Shown here: in pieces, positions 1 to 8,443 of the stretch
Layout of the letters: the number at the start of each line of letters is the position of its first letter
Numbering within the stretch: the stretch's first letter is position 1
NCBI RefSeq assembly: GCF_014190915.1
Contig: NZ_JACHVU010000011.1
Coordinates: 116,676-180,675, forward strand
From: Mycolicibacterium iranicum
Lineage (GTDB): Bacteria; Actinomycetota; Actinomycetes; Mycobacteriales; Mycobacteriaceae
Direction: 5' to 3'
Length of the DNA: 64,000 nucleotides
Program-made: the position numbers and the translations under genes
The notes under the pieces: generated by a model
What the model was told of the DNA's origin: nothing
Databases searched by the model: none
The model's input: the letters and a program-made list of their open reading frames with translations, nothing else

Positions 1-641
1 TTGAGCAGATCGTCGAGGAACATCGCCTTGAACTCGGGGCGCACCAGCAGCCGGCGATCCCCTTCCGGGGAGATGCTCGCGTACAGGTACAGGGCGGGCT
101 CGGCGACCGGCTTGATGAGGCGGATCAGACCGGTGGCCACGAAGCTCAGCGACGTCCCCACATGCTCGAGGAGCGGCGCCACCGGGAGTCCGACCTTGCC
201 CATGACGCCCCCGCCGATGCCGTCGGGGCCGCGGGTCGGGGCGACCCCGCCGAGGATGCCGACGGCGACGACACGGTCTGGCATCGCCGCCGCGCAGCCC
301 AGCGTGTAGGGACCGCCGCCGGACAGTCCGATGATCTCCATCTTGTCGATGCCCAGGGTGTCGGCGATGACCCGCAGATCGTCGGCGAAGTCGATGACCT
401 TCTCGTACTCGTGCGGCGACGACGAGCCGATGCCGGGACGGTCCACGCCGATGAGCCGGATGCGGTTCTGCTCGGCGAACACGCGGGCCTCCACCGGGAT
501 CTGACGCCGGGCACCCGGGGTGCCGTGCAGCCAGAAGACCGCCCGCCCCTGCGGGTCGCCGAACTCGGCGAAACCGAGCCGACGGTCGGACCCGACCAGG
601 ACGTTGCCCTCGAGTTTGGGGCGCGCGATCTCCAGTGCCAT
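1..641 (-). CDS. alpha/beta hydrolase, C-terminus cut by window edge
   Basis: About 213 codons from an ATG at 641, running off the left edge, so the C-terminal part with the catalytic His is not seen. The early part has an HGTPG oxyanion-hole segment, and the nucleophile elbow GLSGGG (GxSxG) follows at about residue 103-108, as in the alpha/beta-hydrolase fold. Substrate cannot be told from the sequence. A typical member is 270-300 aa, so roughly a quarter is missing. The amidase gene lies upstream on the same strand, ending 140 bp away, so co-transcription is possible. Confidence 0.85.
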   Translation of the reverse strand, partial: MALEIARPKLEGNVLVGSDRRLGFAEFGDPQGRAVFWLHGTPGARRQIPVEARVFAEQNRIRLIGVDRPGIGSSSPHEYEKVIDFADDLRVIADTLGIDKMEIIGLSGGGPYTLGCAAAMPDRVVAVGILGGVAPTRGPDGIGGGVMGKVGLPVAPLLEHVGTSLSFVATGLIRLIKPVAEPALYLYASISPEGDRRLLVRPEFKAMFLDDLL

Positions 642-781
642 GCGCGAAAGTGTCGCACGCCTCGGTGGGGCGCTCGATCGGCTCGGGCGAAGATGCGGGG
701 CACCGATGCACAGCGTGACGATGGTGCGAGCGGGCCGGCGTCAGCTCACGGATGTCGGAGACCGTGCGCAGCCCGTGTCGG

Positions 782-2248
782 TCACGGGCCGCCGACCCAT
801 CCCGGAGGGCGACGGTCGGCCCACGGTAGCGCCGTTTCGAGTTGCGCAGCCAGCGTCAGCAGGATCGCCTCGTCGGGAGCCATCAGCTGCACCCCGAGGG
901 GCAGTCCGGCGTCGCTGACCCCGAGCGGCAGCGACATCGCGGCCCAGCCGGTGACATTGGCCAGCGACGTCCAGCCGGTGGTCGCGAACTCGACGTCGAA
1001 GAACGCCCGGGTGCTTCCGCGCGGCTGGTCCAGCAGGCCGTAGGGCGGCGGCCCCGTCAGCAGCGTGGGCACCAGCAGCACGTCGGCCCCGGCCATCTGC
1101 GCGGCGAACCGGCGCGTCTGTGCGTGCACGGTCGCGATCGCGCCCGCATACTCCGTGCCCGTCGTCGTGAACCCTTCGCGCATCATCTCCCAGGTGCTCG
1201 GCTCGAACTCGTCCTCGCGCGGCTCCCTGCCCAGGACCTCGCAGGCGAGCTCGTAGAGCTGGGCGTTGCTGACCGTATGGAGCACGGCGATGGCCTCGGC
1301 CACCGCATCCGCGTCGACGGTGGGAGTGCCCGGCTCGACACGGTGGCCGAGGTCGCCGAGCACGGCACCGACCCGTTCGACCGCGGCCACCACCGCGGCA
1401 TCGGTGGCCGGGCCCGGGAACGGCGACCCGGTGGCAAGCGTGATCCGTTGCGCCGCAGGCACTTCGGCAAGTGCATTCAGAAACGGCCCGGAGGGCATCG
1501 GAGCCGAGTAGGGGTCGCCCACGCCGACGCCGGTGACGGCGTCGAGCAGCGCAGCGCTGTCGCGCACGGTCCGGGTCAGCGCGTGCTCGTTGACCAGACC
1601 TTCCAGTCCGTGGCCGGCGGCGGGGCCGAACGAGGTGCGGCCCCGTCGCGGCTTGAGGCCCACGAGGCCGCAGCACGCCGCGGGCACGCGGATGGATCCG
1701 GTGCCGTCCCCGCCGGACGCCGCGGGCACGATCCCGGCGGCCACCGCGGCCGCCGAACCACCGCTGGACCCGCCCGGGGTGACCGTCGGCGACCACGGGT
1801 TGACGGTCGGCCCGAACAACGACGGCTCGGTCGTGCAGTGGTTTCCCCACTCGGGGGTGTTGGTCTTGCCGAAGACCACCAGTCCCGCCTCCAGGTAGCG
1901 GTCGACGATCCAGGCGTTCTCGGTGGCGACGTGGCCGCGCAGCGCCCGCGAGCCCATCGCCTCGGGCGCTCCGCCGAGCGAGGCGCCGAGGTCCTTGAGC
2001 AGAAAGGGAACTCCCGCCAGTGGTCCCGCCTGCCCGGAGCGCAACCGGCCCGATTCGTCCAGCGCGGCGGCCTGCTCCCGACCCCTGTCGAACAGGTCGG
2101 TGATGACGGCGTTCAGCGCGCGACCCGCCTCGAGCCGCAGAATGGCCGCCTCCAGCAGTTCGACCGCGCTCAGGTCACCGGCGGCGAGCAGGGCGCCCTG
2201 TCCGAGCGCATCGATGTCTGCCAGTTCCAGGGCCGCAGAGGTGTCCAT
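782..2248 (-). CDS. amidase-signature family amidase
   Basis: 488 aa with the amidase signature. There is a Lys in LLKDLG near residue 86, the Ser-rich loop TPGGSSGGSAAA near residue 160, and the following GGDGTGSIRVPA segment, together giving the Ser-cisSer-Lys triad. Members hydrolyse amides to acid and ammonia; the natural substrate is not predictable here. Length fits the family (450-500 aa). An ATG at 2260 is an alternative start, four codons earlier; neither has a strong Shine-Dalgarno. Downstream on the same strand is an alpha/beta hydrolase; upstream are two small membrane-protein genes. Confidence 0.9.
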   Translation of the reverse strand: MDTSAALELADIDALGQGALLAAGDLSAVELLEAAILRLEAGRALNAVITDLFDRGREQAAALDESGRLRSGQAGPLAGVPFLLKDLGASLGGAPEAMGSRALRGHVATENAWIVDRYLEAGLVVFGKTNTPEWGNHCTTEPSLFGPTVNPWSPTVTPGGSSGGSAAAVAAGIVPAASGGDGTGSIRVPAACCGLVGLKPRRGRTSFGPAAGHGLEGLVNEHALTRTVRDSAALLDAVTGVGVGDPYSAPMPSGPFLNALAEVPAAQRITLATGSPFPGPATDAAVVAAVERVGAVLGDLGHRVEPGTPTVDADAVAEAIAVLHTVSNAQLYELACEVLGREPREDEFEPSTWEMMREGFTTTGTEYAGAIATVHAQTRRFAAQMAGADVLLVPTLLTGPPPYGLLDQPRGSTRAFFDVEFATTGWTSLANVTGWAAMSLPLGVSDAGLPLGVQLMAPDEAILLTLAAQLETALPWADRRPPGWVGGP

Positions 2249-2306
2249 GACGCGGATCATGCTGCCCGGGTGCGGGCACAGGCAACCCGGGCGCACGCCG
2301 AGGCCG

Positions 2307-2669
2307 TCAGCCGACGGCGGCCGAATACGCCACGACACCCACCAGGATCGCCGCGGCGCAGAGCGCGAAGGTGCCGACGGCGAAGGGCCAGGCGGTCTTG
2401 CGCCGGATCAACTGGACCACCGTCACGATCAGCCCGATCACGCCGATGCCGGCTGCGGCGAACAACGAGGTGAACACCGCCTCGACCGCGCCGTAGACGC
2501 TGCAGCTGGCAGGCGGGCAGTGATCGAGGAATGCCAGCGAGAACAGCCCCAGGAACGACGCCGCGGCCCCGAGGAGCACCGTCAACACGAGCGCGGCGAC
2601 GGAGATCGCGATGTCCACGCCGGAACGCCCGCGTGGTGCGGGAGGCTGTGCGAAGCCCGGATACGACAC
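2307..2669 (-). CDS. small integral membrane protein
   Basis: 120 aa, GTG start preceded by an AGGAGG Shine-Dalgarno that sits inside the end of the upstream gene. Three hydrophobic stretches (about residues 18-45, 57-86 and 94-118) predict a membrane protein, after a short Pro/Gly N-terminus. Two Cys (CPPASC) lie between the first two helices. It begins 3 bp after the preceding gene ends, so the two are very likely co-transcribed and translationally coupled. No function recognised. Confidence 0.75.
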   Translation of the reverse strand: MSYPGFAQPPAPRGRSGVDIAISVAALVLTVLLGAAASFLGLFSLAFLDHCPPASCSVYGAVEAVFTSLFAAAGIGVIGLIVTVVQLIRRKTAWPFAVGTFALCAAAILVGVVAYSAAVG

Positions 2670-2672
2670 GGG

Positions 2673-2933
2673 TCAGGCCTCCTGAGCCCGGCGCTTCTCG
2701 GCCGCTTTCTGCAGGGCCTTCTCGGCGACCTCCTGGTCCTTGGCCACCACCCATTCGGTCATCTGCAGCGCGATGAGGATGTCGGCGGCGGTGATGAACA
2801 GGCCCCACCAATACATCCACCGCAGCGCAGGATCCGGCGCCGAGGCGAAGTAGCCGATCAGGAAGATCGGGCCGACGATGCCGAACACGAACATCATCAA
2901 CTGGATTCGCACATACACCCACAGTGTCGACAT
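2673..2933 (-). CDS. small conserved membrane protein
   Basis: 86 aa, ATG with GGGAGA upstream. Two predicted transmembrane helices (about residues 8-28 and 38-60) are followed by a charged, Lys/Glu/Ala-rich C-terminal helix (about 64-86) that could be a short cytoplasmic coiled coil. First gene of a two-gene unit with the next small membrane protein. Divergent from the secreted-protein gene at 3077. No function recognised. Confidence 0.75.
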   Translation of the reverse strand: MSTLWVYVRIQLMMFVFGIVGPIFLIGYFASAPDPALRWMYWWGLFITAADILIALQMTEWVVAKDQEVAEKALQKAAEKRRAQEA

Positions 2934-3076
2934 CGGGGCGAAGTCTCCCGTGTCGGAACCACGGCGTCAACGGCACGGGGCCGAAGGGTTACGCGCAGCC
3001 TGATCGGGCATCTAACCTGTGCTTGAGCGTCGGCATCCGGTGCTGGCCGCACCACACAGGACAGGGGAACCACGAC

Positions 3077-3574
3077 ATGCGCACAACCGCTCTGGCCGCC
3101 GCAGCCTTCGTCGCCGTCTCGGGGGCCCTGGCCGCGACTGCGGGTGTGGGGCCGGCGGCGGCCGCCCCGGGCGCGGGGCCCACGCCCCTTCCGTTCCAGC
3201 AGACGTTGCGGCGCTGCGATTTCACCGAGTTCCAGTACTTCGGACCGGCGTTCTACGGCCGCCCGTCCGGAAGTCTGCGGGTCGAGGGCGGCGAGGTGGT
3301 GGCCGACATCCTGTTCGCCACCGGGGCGGCCAACACCCGCTACGACCTCAAGCTGATCCAGGTGGATCGACCGTCGGCGCAGCCGTGCAACCCCGGGGAC
3401 CCGGGGGTGGCGGGCACGACGCTGTTCACCGATGCCGCCGGGGCGGGGTCGGCGACGGTGCGTGCCCCGAAAGCGCCCGGCGCGACGGGGGCCTGGGTGT
3501 CGCTGACCCGGCCCGGCCAGTTCTCTCAGCTTCCCGAGGAGTTCTACACCACGAACTTCGTGGTCCCCATCTAG
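3077..3574 (+). CDS. secreted protein with signal peptide
   Basis: 165 aa. The start is the ATG at 3077, chosen because AGGGGAA lies 9 bp upstream and a signal peptide begins at once (MRTT, then an Ala/Val-rich core ending near AAAA-PGAG, residue 34). The mature part is about 130 aa with two Cys (one at the start of the mature domain, one in PCNPGDPG) that may form a disulfide. No catalytic motif is visible. It ends 1 bp before the tail of yaaA on the other strand. Confidence 0.75.
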   Translation: MRTTALAAAAFVAVSGALAATAGVGPAAAAPGAGPTPLPFQQTLRRCDFTEFQYFGPAFYGRPSGSLRVEGGEVVADILFATGAANTRYDLKLIQVDRPSAQPCNPGDPGVAGTTLFTDAAGAGSATVRAPKAPGATGAWVSLTRPGQFSQLPEEFYTTNFVVPI

Positions 3575-3575
3575 T

Positions 3576-4322
3576 TCAGGCGGGCACCACGACGGTCAGG
3601 TGATCGCCGCGTCGTTCGACGCGCATGTCGGCCCGCCGCGCCACCGTGGCCACCGCGGCCGCATCACCCGGTTCGGCGCGGGTGGAGGCCAGGGCACGCG
3701 CGAGGCGACCCTTGTGGGCTTTGTTGAAGTGGCTGACGGTGCTGCGTCGCCCGTCGGGATGCTCGGCCGTCACGTCGACGGTGACGGCTCCGGGCACCTT
3801 GCCGAGGGCGGCGTAGGACCCCGACCGCAGATCCACGACCAGTTCACGGCCCGCCAGTTCGGCCAGGACGGGCTCCAGGCTCGGCTTCCAGCGGGCGGCC
3901 AGCGTCGGTCGGCCCGGAAGCTTCGATCCGGCGGACAGCCGGTAGGCGGGGATCTGGTCGTCGGCGCGGACCAGACCGAACAGCGCCGACACGACGGCCA
4001 GGCGGGCCGCGGCCCGGGCAACGGCCGCACCCTTCAGCGACCCGACGTCGAGCGCGTCGTAGAGCACGCCCGTGTAGCGGTGGATCGCGGGGAGCGTCGG
4101 CGCCGCGCGCAGCGCCGCGTTGCGGTCGATCTCCCCGTCCTGCGAGGCGGAGATGCCGAGGGCCTTGCGGCTGGCAGGACGATCGGCGGCGAGCCGGACG
4201 AGGTCGTCGACGAGTTCTGCGCGGGTCGCGGTCAGGGCCGGGGAGCTCAGGATGTCCAGCGCCAGCGGCGGGCCGTCACCGCCGGGGCGCTTGGTCTCCG
4301 ACGGGGGGAGCAGCACGATCAC
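3576..4322 (-). CDS. yaaA: YaaA family (DUF328) peroxide-stress protein
   Basis: 248 aa, GTG start. It opens with the family signature LLPPSETK and carries the family's HFNKAHKG segment near residue 198. YaaA in E. coli limits free iron and DNA damage under hydrogen peroxide stress; that role is known for the family, not shown here. Length matches (about 250 aa). It lies 29 bp downstream of the NlpC/P60-like gene and tail-to-tail with the secreted protein at 3077. Confidence 0.9.
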   Translation of the reverse strand: MIVLLPPSETKRPGGDGPPLALDILSSPALTATRAELVDDLVRLAADRPASRKALGISASQDGEIDRNAALRAAPTLPAIHRYTGVLYDALDVGSLKGAAVARAAARLAVVSALFGLVRADDQIPAYRLSAGSKLPGRPTLAARWKPSLEPVLAELAGRELVVDLRSGSYAALGKVPGAVTVDVTAEHPDGRRSTVSHFNKAHKGRLARALASTRAEPGDAAAVATVARRADMRVERRGDHLTVVVPA

Positions 4323-4351
4323 GGCGCAACGCTATCGCCCGGAGGTCGGAG

Positions 4352-5011
4352 TCAGGCCGGCGCTCCCGGCGGCGGAGGCGGCAGCGGCGCGCCCGGCGGG
4401 GGCGGCGGGACCGGCATCCCGGGGGGCGGGGGTGGGATCGGCGCGCCGATCGGGGGCGGGGGCAGCGGACCGCCCGGGGGCAGGACGGCGTCCTGGCCCA
4501 TCTGGACGACCGGAGCACCCGGCGGCGGGGGCGGCGGAAGCGGTGCCCCCGGCGGCGGAGGCGGGGGAAGCGGCGCCCCCAGGGGAGGCAGCTGGTTGAT
4601 CGGCGGGGCCAGCAGCGGGTCGAGCGCAGGCGCGGCGTTGGCGGGCATGGGCAGGAACATGTGGTTGGTGAACTGGTCCTGATAGGCGCCGCCGCCGCCG
4701 ACCTTGACACCGCCCCCTTCGCCCGAGGACACCGGGGTGCCGTCCGGCAGGGTCACCGCGGTGTGCCCACCGTTCCAGCCAACCACGAGAGCACCCGGTT
4801 GGGTGCCGTACTGGAATCCGCGCGCCAGCAGTGCGCTCTCGATGTTCCCGGTGTGGAACCTGTCGCCGTAGACCGGCCTTCCGGTGGCGGCGTTGGTCAC
4901 CCACGACACCAGGCCAGAACAATCCGTTCCCGACGGGGAGTCCCCGCCGGACACGTACGGAGTTCCCGAAACCTGGTTGACAAGCGTCAAGAGAGTTGCG
5001 AGAGCAAACAT
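4352..5011 (-). CDS. NlpC/P60-like cell-wall protein with Pro-rich tail
   Basis: 219 aa from the ATG at 5011. The N-terminal about 120 residues hold a Cys in SGTDCSGLV and a His in NGGHTAV, in the order of the NlpC/P60 Cys-His catalytic pair, so peptidoglycan or amide hydrolysis is plausible. From about residue 150 the protein is built of PPPPPPGAP-type repeats, suggesting a cell-wall-spanning or protein-binding tail. An ATG at 5077 or 5194 in the same frame would give a longer N-terminus without an obvious signal peptide; the start is uncertain. Confidence 0.75.
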   Translation of the reverse strand: MFALATLLTLVNQVSGTPYVSGGDSPSGTDCSGLVSWVTNAATGRPVYGDRFHTGNIESALLARGFQYGTQPGALVVGWNGGHTAVTLPDGTPVSSGEGGGVKVGGGGAYQDQFTNHMFLPMPANAAPALDPLLAPPINQLPPLGAPLPPPPPPGAPLPPPPPPGAPVVQMGQDAVLPPGGPLPPPPIGAPIPPPPPGMPVPPPPPGAPLPPPPPGAPA

Positions 5012-5254
5012 GCGGCCGGACGTTAACAGAGGGTCTCTAATACGGTCAAAATCTGTGACTGCGGGCACAATTCGCATGTCAGCCGCGGTGACGTCACGAA
5101 AAGAGCCGTCCATGAGACTGATTCGACCGTCGCACCCGATTCCCGTCACTACGATCCGAACCGCCTGAGCCGCAAAGCATTCGGACCACAACACACCTGA
5201 ATTGGCGACGTTCCGCCAGTATCTGCCAGGAGTTTGCCGACACGCGGCCGTATG

Positions 5255-6403
5255 TCAGGCCGCCGCGGGCGCGCGGTGGGCGATCAGCAGAGGGATCCGC
5301 TGCTCGGCCGAGGTGAGCGAGCCATGCTGGCCTACCAGCGAAGACTCGACGGGCTCGGTGCCGCGTCGGAGCATGCCGGCGCGTCCCCTCGCGGCCGCGA
5401 TGACGTCACCGATCCTCGGGCGGACGGCGTCGCTGACGCGTTCGCCGAACCAGCCGGCGTCGATCGCCTCGTCGCGGGTGACCACCCAGGCCCGCTCGCC
5501 CAGGACGGTCTGCCAGGTCGCCAGCACATCCTCCAGCGCGCCGTCCCGGGTGTAGATGTGGCGGGCTCGCACCTCGCCTCCGATGGCCTCGGTGCCGTCG
5601 TGCAGCGCCTCGGTGACGTCGAGATCCACGACGTTCTCGTCGAGGGCCACCATTCCGTGGTCGGCGACGACGGCGAGCAGACCTCCGCTCGGCAGCCCCT
5701 CGACGATCGATTCCACCAGCTTGTCGACCTGCCGTAGCTGCAGCCGCCAGGCCTGCGACCCCGGGCCGTGCAGGTGGCCCACGAGGTCGAGATCTCCGTG
5801 ATAGCCATAGCAGAAGCCACGGTCGGCCAGCACGGAGCGGACCGTCGAGGCCAGGTCTCCCATCGTGTGGACGCCCACATAGGTGCCGCCGCGCAGCACC
5901 GCCCGCGTCAACCCGGACCCCGCGAAGTGGGCGCCGGAGATGACGCTCACGGCGACCCCGGCGGCCGCCGCCGTCTCGAACACCGTCGCCCGGGGCTGGA
6001 CCTCCTCCGGTTTGGCCCGTTCGCGCAGGTCCACCGCACCCGGATGGGGAGACCACCTCAGCGCGTTCACCACCCCGACGTCCGGCAGGCGGAACGTCAT
6101 CCCGACCATGCCGTGTTCACCCGATCGGCACCCCGTGCCGATGGCCGCCAGGCCGGCAGCCGTGGTCGCCGGGAAACCGACCTGCAGGGAGATCCCCCGC
6201 AGGGAGGCCAGCACGGGGGCATCGGCGGCATAGGTGTCGAGGAGGTCGGCGCCCAGCCCGTCGACGAGCAGCACGCACGCTCCCGCCACGTCGTACGGGA
6301 GGGGGATCCGCGGCGTGAATCCCGCTGTCCCCATCGCGGCCAGCACCGACGGGGCGACGTCGGCCAGGTGCGCAACACCCGGATCCGGGCGGGGGAGGTC
6401 CAC
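5255..6403 (-). CDS. alkaline phosphatase superfamily phosphodiesterase / nucleotide pyrophosphatase
   Basis: 382 aa, GTG start. Motifs of the type I phosphodiesterase/nucleotide pyrophosphatase family appear in order: VDGLGADLL (metal-binding Asp, residue 48), FPATTAAGL (nucleophile Thr near 80), GYHGDLDLVGH (metal Asp/His), ADHGM (metal Asp-His) and GQHGSL near the C-terminus. It should hydrolyse phosphodiester or pyrophosphate bonds; the substrate is unknown. The start codon lies 1 bp past the stop of the upstream response regulator, so it is the last gene of the signalling operon. Confidence 0.88.
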   Translation of the reverse strand: MDLPRPDPGVAHLADVAPSVLAAMGTAGFTPRIPLPYDVAGACVLLVDGLGADLLDTYAADAPVLASLRGISLQVGFPATTAAGLAAIGTGCRSGEHGMVGMTFRLPDVGVVNALRWSPHPGAVDLRERAKPEEVQPRATVFETAAAAGVAVSVISGAHFAGSGLTRAVLRGGTYVGVHTMGDLASTVRSVLADRGFCYGYHGDLDLVGHLHGPGSQAWRLQLRQVDKLVESIVEGLPSGGLLAVVADHGMVALDENVVDLDVTEALHDGTEAIGGEVRARHIYTRDGALEDVLATWQTVLGERAWVVTRDEAIDAGWFGERVSDAVRPRIGDVIAAARGRAGMLRRGTEPVESSLVGQHGSLTSAEQRIPLLIAHRAPAAA

Positions 6404-6404
6404 G

Positions 6405-6845
6405 TCAGAACTGGGGGAGACGGACCACCTGGACGAAGAACTCGTCGATCTGGCGCACCGCGTTCATGAACTGATCGAGATCGACGGGCTTGGTGACATA
6501 GGCGTTGGCGTGCAGCTTGTAGCTTCGCAGGATGTCCTCTTCCGCCGAGGACGTGGTGAGCACGACGACCGGGATGGCACTGAGGTCGGGATCGGACTTG
6601 ATCTGCTCCAGCAGCTGGCGGCCGTCGTACTTCGGCAGGTTCAGGTCGAGCAGGATGAGGTCCGGTCGCGGTGCACCCTCGTAGGGACCCCGCTTGTACA
6701 GGAAGTCGAGGCCTTCCTCGCCATCGTGGGCCACATGCAGGGTGTTCTTGATCTTGTTGTGCTCGAACGCTTCGCGGGTGATGAGCTCATCACCGGGGTC
6801 ATCCTCGATGAGCAGGACGTCGATGGCGCGTTCAGCCGGTGTCAT
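6405..6845 (-). CDS. single-domain response regulator, Rcp1-like
   Basis: 146 aa consisting of one receiver domain. The acidic pair is EDDPGD (residues 14-19), the phospho-acceptor Asp is in LLDLNLP (about 67), Thr/Ser in LTTSS and Lys in VTKPVDL. The longer loop after the acidic pair (KNTLHVAHDGEEGLDFL) is typical of Rcp1-type regulators paired with phytochrome-like kinases. No output domain, so it must act through a partner. Its ATG overlaps by 4 bp the end of the kinase gene upstream... the kinase stop is within its region: the kinase gene's stop (6842) and this gene's start (6845) share ATGA. Confidence 0.93.
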   Translation of the reverse strand: MTPAERAIDVLLIEDDPGDELITREAFEHNKIKNTLHVAHDGEEGLDFLYKRGPYEGAPRPDLILLDLNLPKYDGRQLLEQIKSDPDLSAIPVVVLTTSSAEEDILRSYKLHANAYVTKPVDLDQFMNAVRQIDEFFVQVVRLPQF

Positions 6846-8443
6846 GAAGCCGATCCTTCCAGGACGGTGTCGGTCGTGTCATTCACCGCGACCGGAAGGG
6901 TGAACCGGAACCGGGTGCCTTCGGTGTAGGCCGTGTCGATCCAGATGGTGCCGCCGTGGTGTTCGACGATCTTCTTGCACAGCGCGAGCCCGATACCCGT
7001 TCCGCTGTAGGCGTCGCGCCCGTGCAACCGCTGGAAGATCACGAATACCTTGTCGCTGAACTCGGGGGCGATGCCGATGCCGTTGTCGGTCACGGTGAAC
7101 GACCAACTCTGCTCGTCGGGATCCTCGCTGGGAACACAGTCGACCGTGATGTGCGGCGGCACGCCCTCGCGACGGAACTTGACCGCGTTGCCGATCAGGT
7201 TCTGCCACAGCATCGTCAGCAGCGTCGGGTCGCCCTTGATGGTCGGCAGGCCGTCGGCCGGCAGGTCGATGACCGCACCCGACTCGCCGACGGCGGTGGC
7301 CAGGTTCGACAGCGCGGCGTCCACCGCGGCGCCGAGGTCGACGTGGTCCTCGGTGGCGTTGAGCCTGCCGACCCGGGAGAACGTCAACAGGTCGTTGATC
7401 AGCACCTGCATCCGCTTGGCGCCGTCGACCGCGAAACCGATGTACTCGATCCCGCGGTCGTCGAGCTTGTCGCCGTATCTCTTCTCCAGGAGCTGACAGA
7501 ACGACGCGACCTTGCGCAGGGGTTCCTGCAGGTCATGAGAGGCGACGTAGGCGAACTGCTCGAGTTCGGCGTTGGAACGGCGCAGCTCCTCGGCGTGGAT
7601 GTCGAGCGCTTCGGCCGCCGCCCTCGAGGCGTCCAGCTCTTCGACGATGCGCAGCCGCATGTACTCCACGTCGGCGGCGATACCGCGGATGTCCTTCGGG
7701 CCCTGGGGCTCGATGCGTTCGGAGAAGCTCCCGCCGGCGATCCGCCGGCACGCTGCGGCCAGGGCCGACAGGGGACGCACGAGGGCGCGGCGGGTCAGCA
7801 CGGCCAGCCCGACGATCGTCAGCGCGAACGCGAGCAGCATCGCGGTCAGCACGGCGTTGCGCACGGTGCGGATCGAGTCGAGCTCCGCCACGGCTTCGTT
7901 GCGCGCTTCGACGAGGTGGGCGTTCTGGGTCTGGAACAGCGAGCGCAGCCGGTCGAACTCGGTCTTGCCGATGGCCGTCAGCTCGGGGGGCACGACCGCG
8001 GGGCGCCCCGGCGTCACCGACGCGATGACCGGCTCGGCGTAGTTCGTGCGCCAGGATCCGGAGGCCTGCTCCAACGCATCGAGATCGTCCAGCAGGTCCG
8101 GGCGGTCCTGCTCGTGCACCCGCAGATCGGCCGACACCTGCTGCTCGGTGACCCTGCCGTCGTCGTAGGGCTGGAGGAACTGACGGTCCGCGGCGATCGC
8201 GTACCCACGCACGGCCGTCTCCTGGTCCCGCAGGGCAGCCTGAAGTTGATAGGCCGCAACGCGCGCCGGCCCGAGGTGGTCGATGAGCTGCGCGGTGACC
8301 TGGTCGGTGCGGTTCAGCAGCACGGCGACGGTGATACCGCCGATCAGCACGACCAGCCCCATCACCGACAGCACCACGTACTGCCAGCCCTGCACGGTCA
8401 GGCCCGCGGCGACCCGGCGGCGCCGCTGGTGATCCTCGCTCAC
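6842..8443 (-). CDS. CHASE3-type sensor histidine kinase
   Basis: 533 aa from a GTG at 8443. This start overlaps the upstream stop by 4 bp (GTGA); any longer version would read out of frame through the PP2C gene. Order: TM1 (about 20-42), periplasmic CHASE3-like helical domain (45-190), TM2 (about 195-217), HAMP (218-270), coiled-coil linker, HisKA with the H-box SHDLQEPLRK (about 305), then HATPase with DNGIGI and TGIGLALCK. It should autophosphorylate and signal to the adjacent receivers. Confidence 0.93.
   Translation of the reverse strand: MSEDHQRRRRVAAGLTVQGWQYVVLSVMGLVVLIGGITVAVLLNRTDQVTAQLIDHLGPARVAAYQLQAALRDQETAVRGYAIAADRQFLQPYDDGRVTEQQVSADLRVHEQDRPDLLDDLDALEQASGSWRTNYAEPVIASVTPGRPAVVPPELTAIGKTEFDRLRSLFQTQNAHLVEARNEAVAELDSIRTVRNAVLTAMLLAFALTIVGLAVLTRRALVRPLSALAAACRRIAGGSFSERIEPQGPKDIRGIAADVEYMRLRIVEELDASRAAAEALDIHAEELRRSNAELEQFAYVASHDLQEPLRKVASFCQLLEKRYGDKLDDRGIEYIGFAVDGAKRMQVLINDLLTFSRVGRLNATEDHVDLGAAVDAALSNLATAVGESGAVIDLPADGLPTIKGDPTLLTMLWQNLIGNAVKFRREGVPPHITVDCVPSEDPDEQSWSFTVTDNGIGIAPEFSDKVFVIFQRLHGRDAYSGTGIGLALCKKIVEHHGGTIWIDTAYTEGTRFRFTLPVAVNDTTDTVLEGSAS

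Noticed and set aside
842..2473. Long plus-strand open frame antisense to the amidase gene
   Set aside because: It is the complement of the amidase reading frame in GC-rich DNA; the translation is Arg/Gly/His-rich with no family pattern, whereas the minus strand has the full amidase signature.
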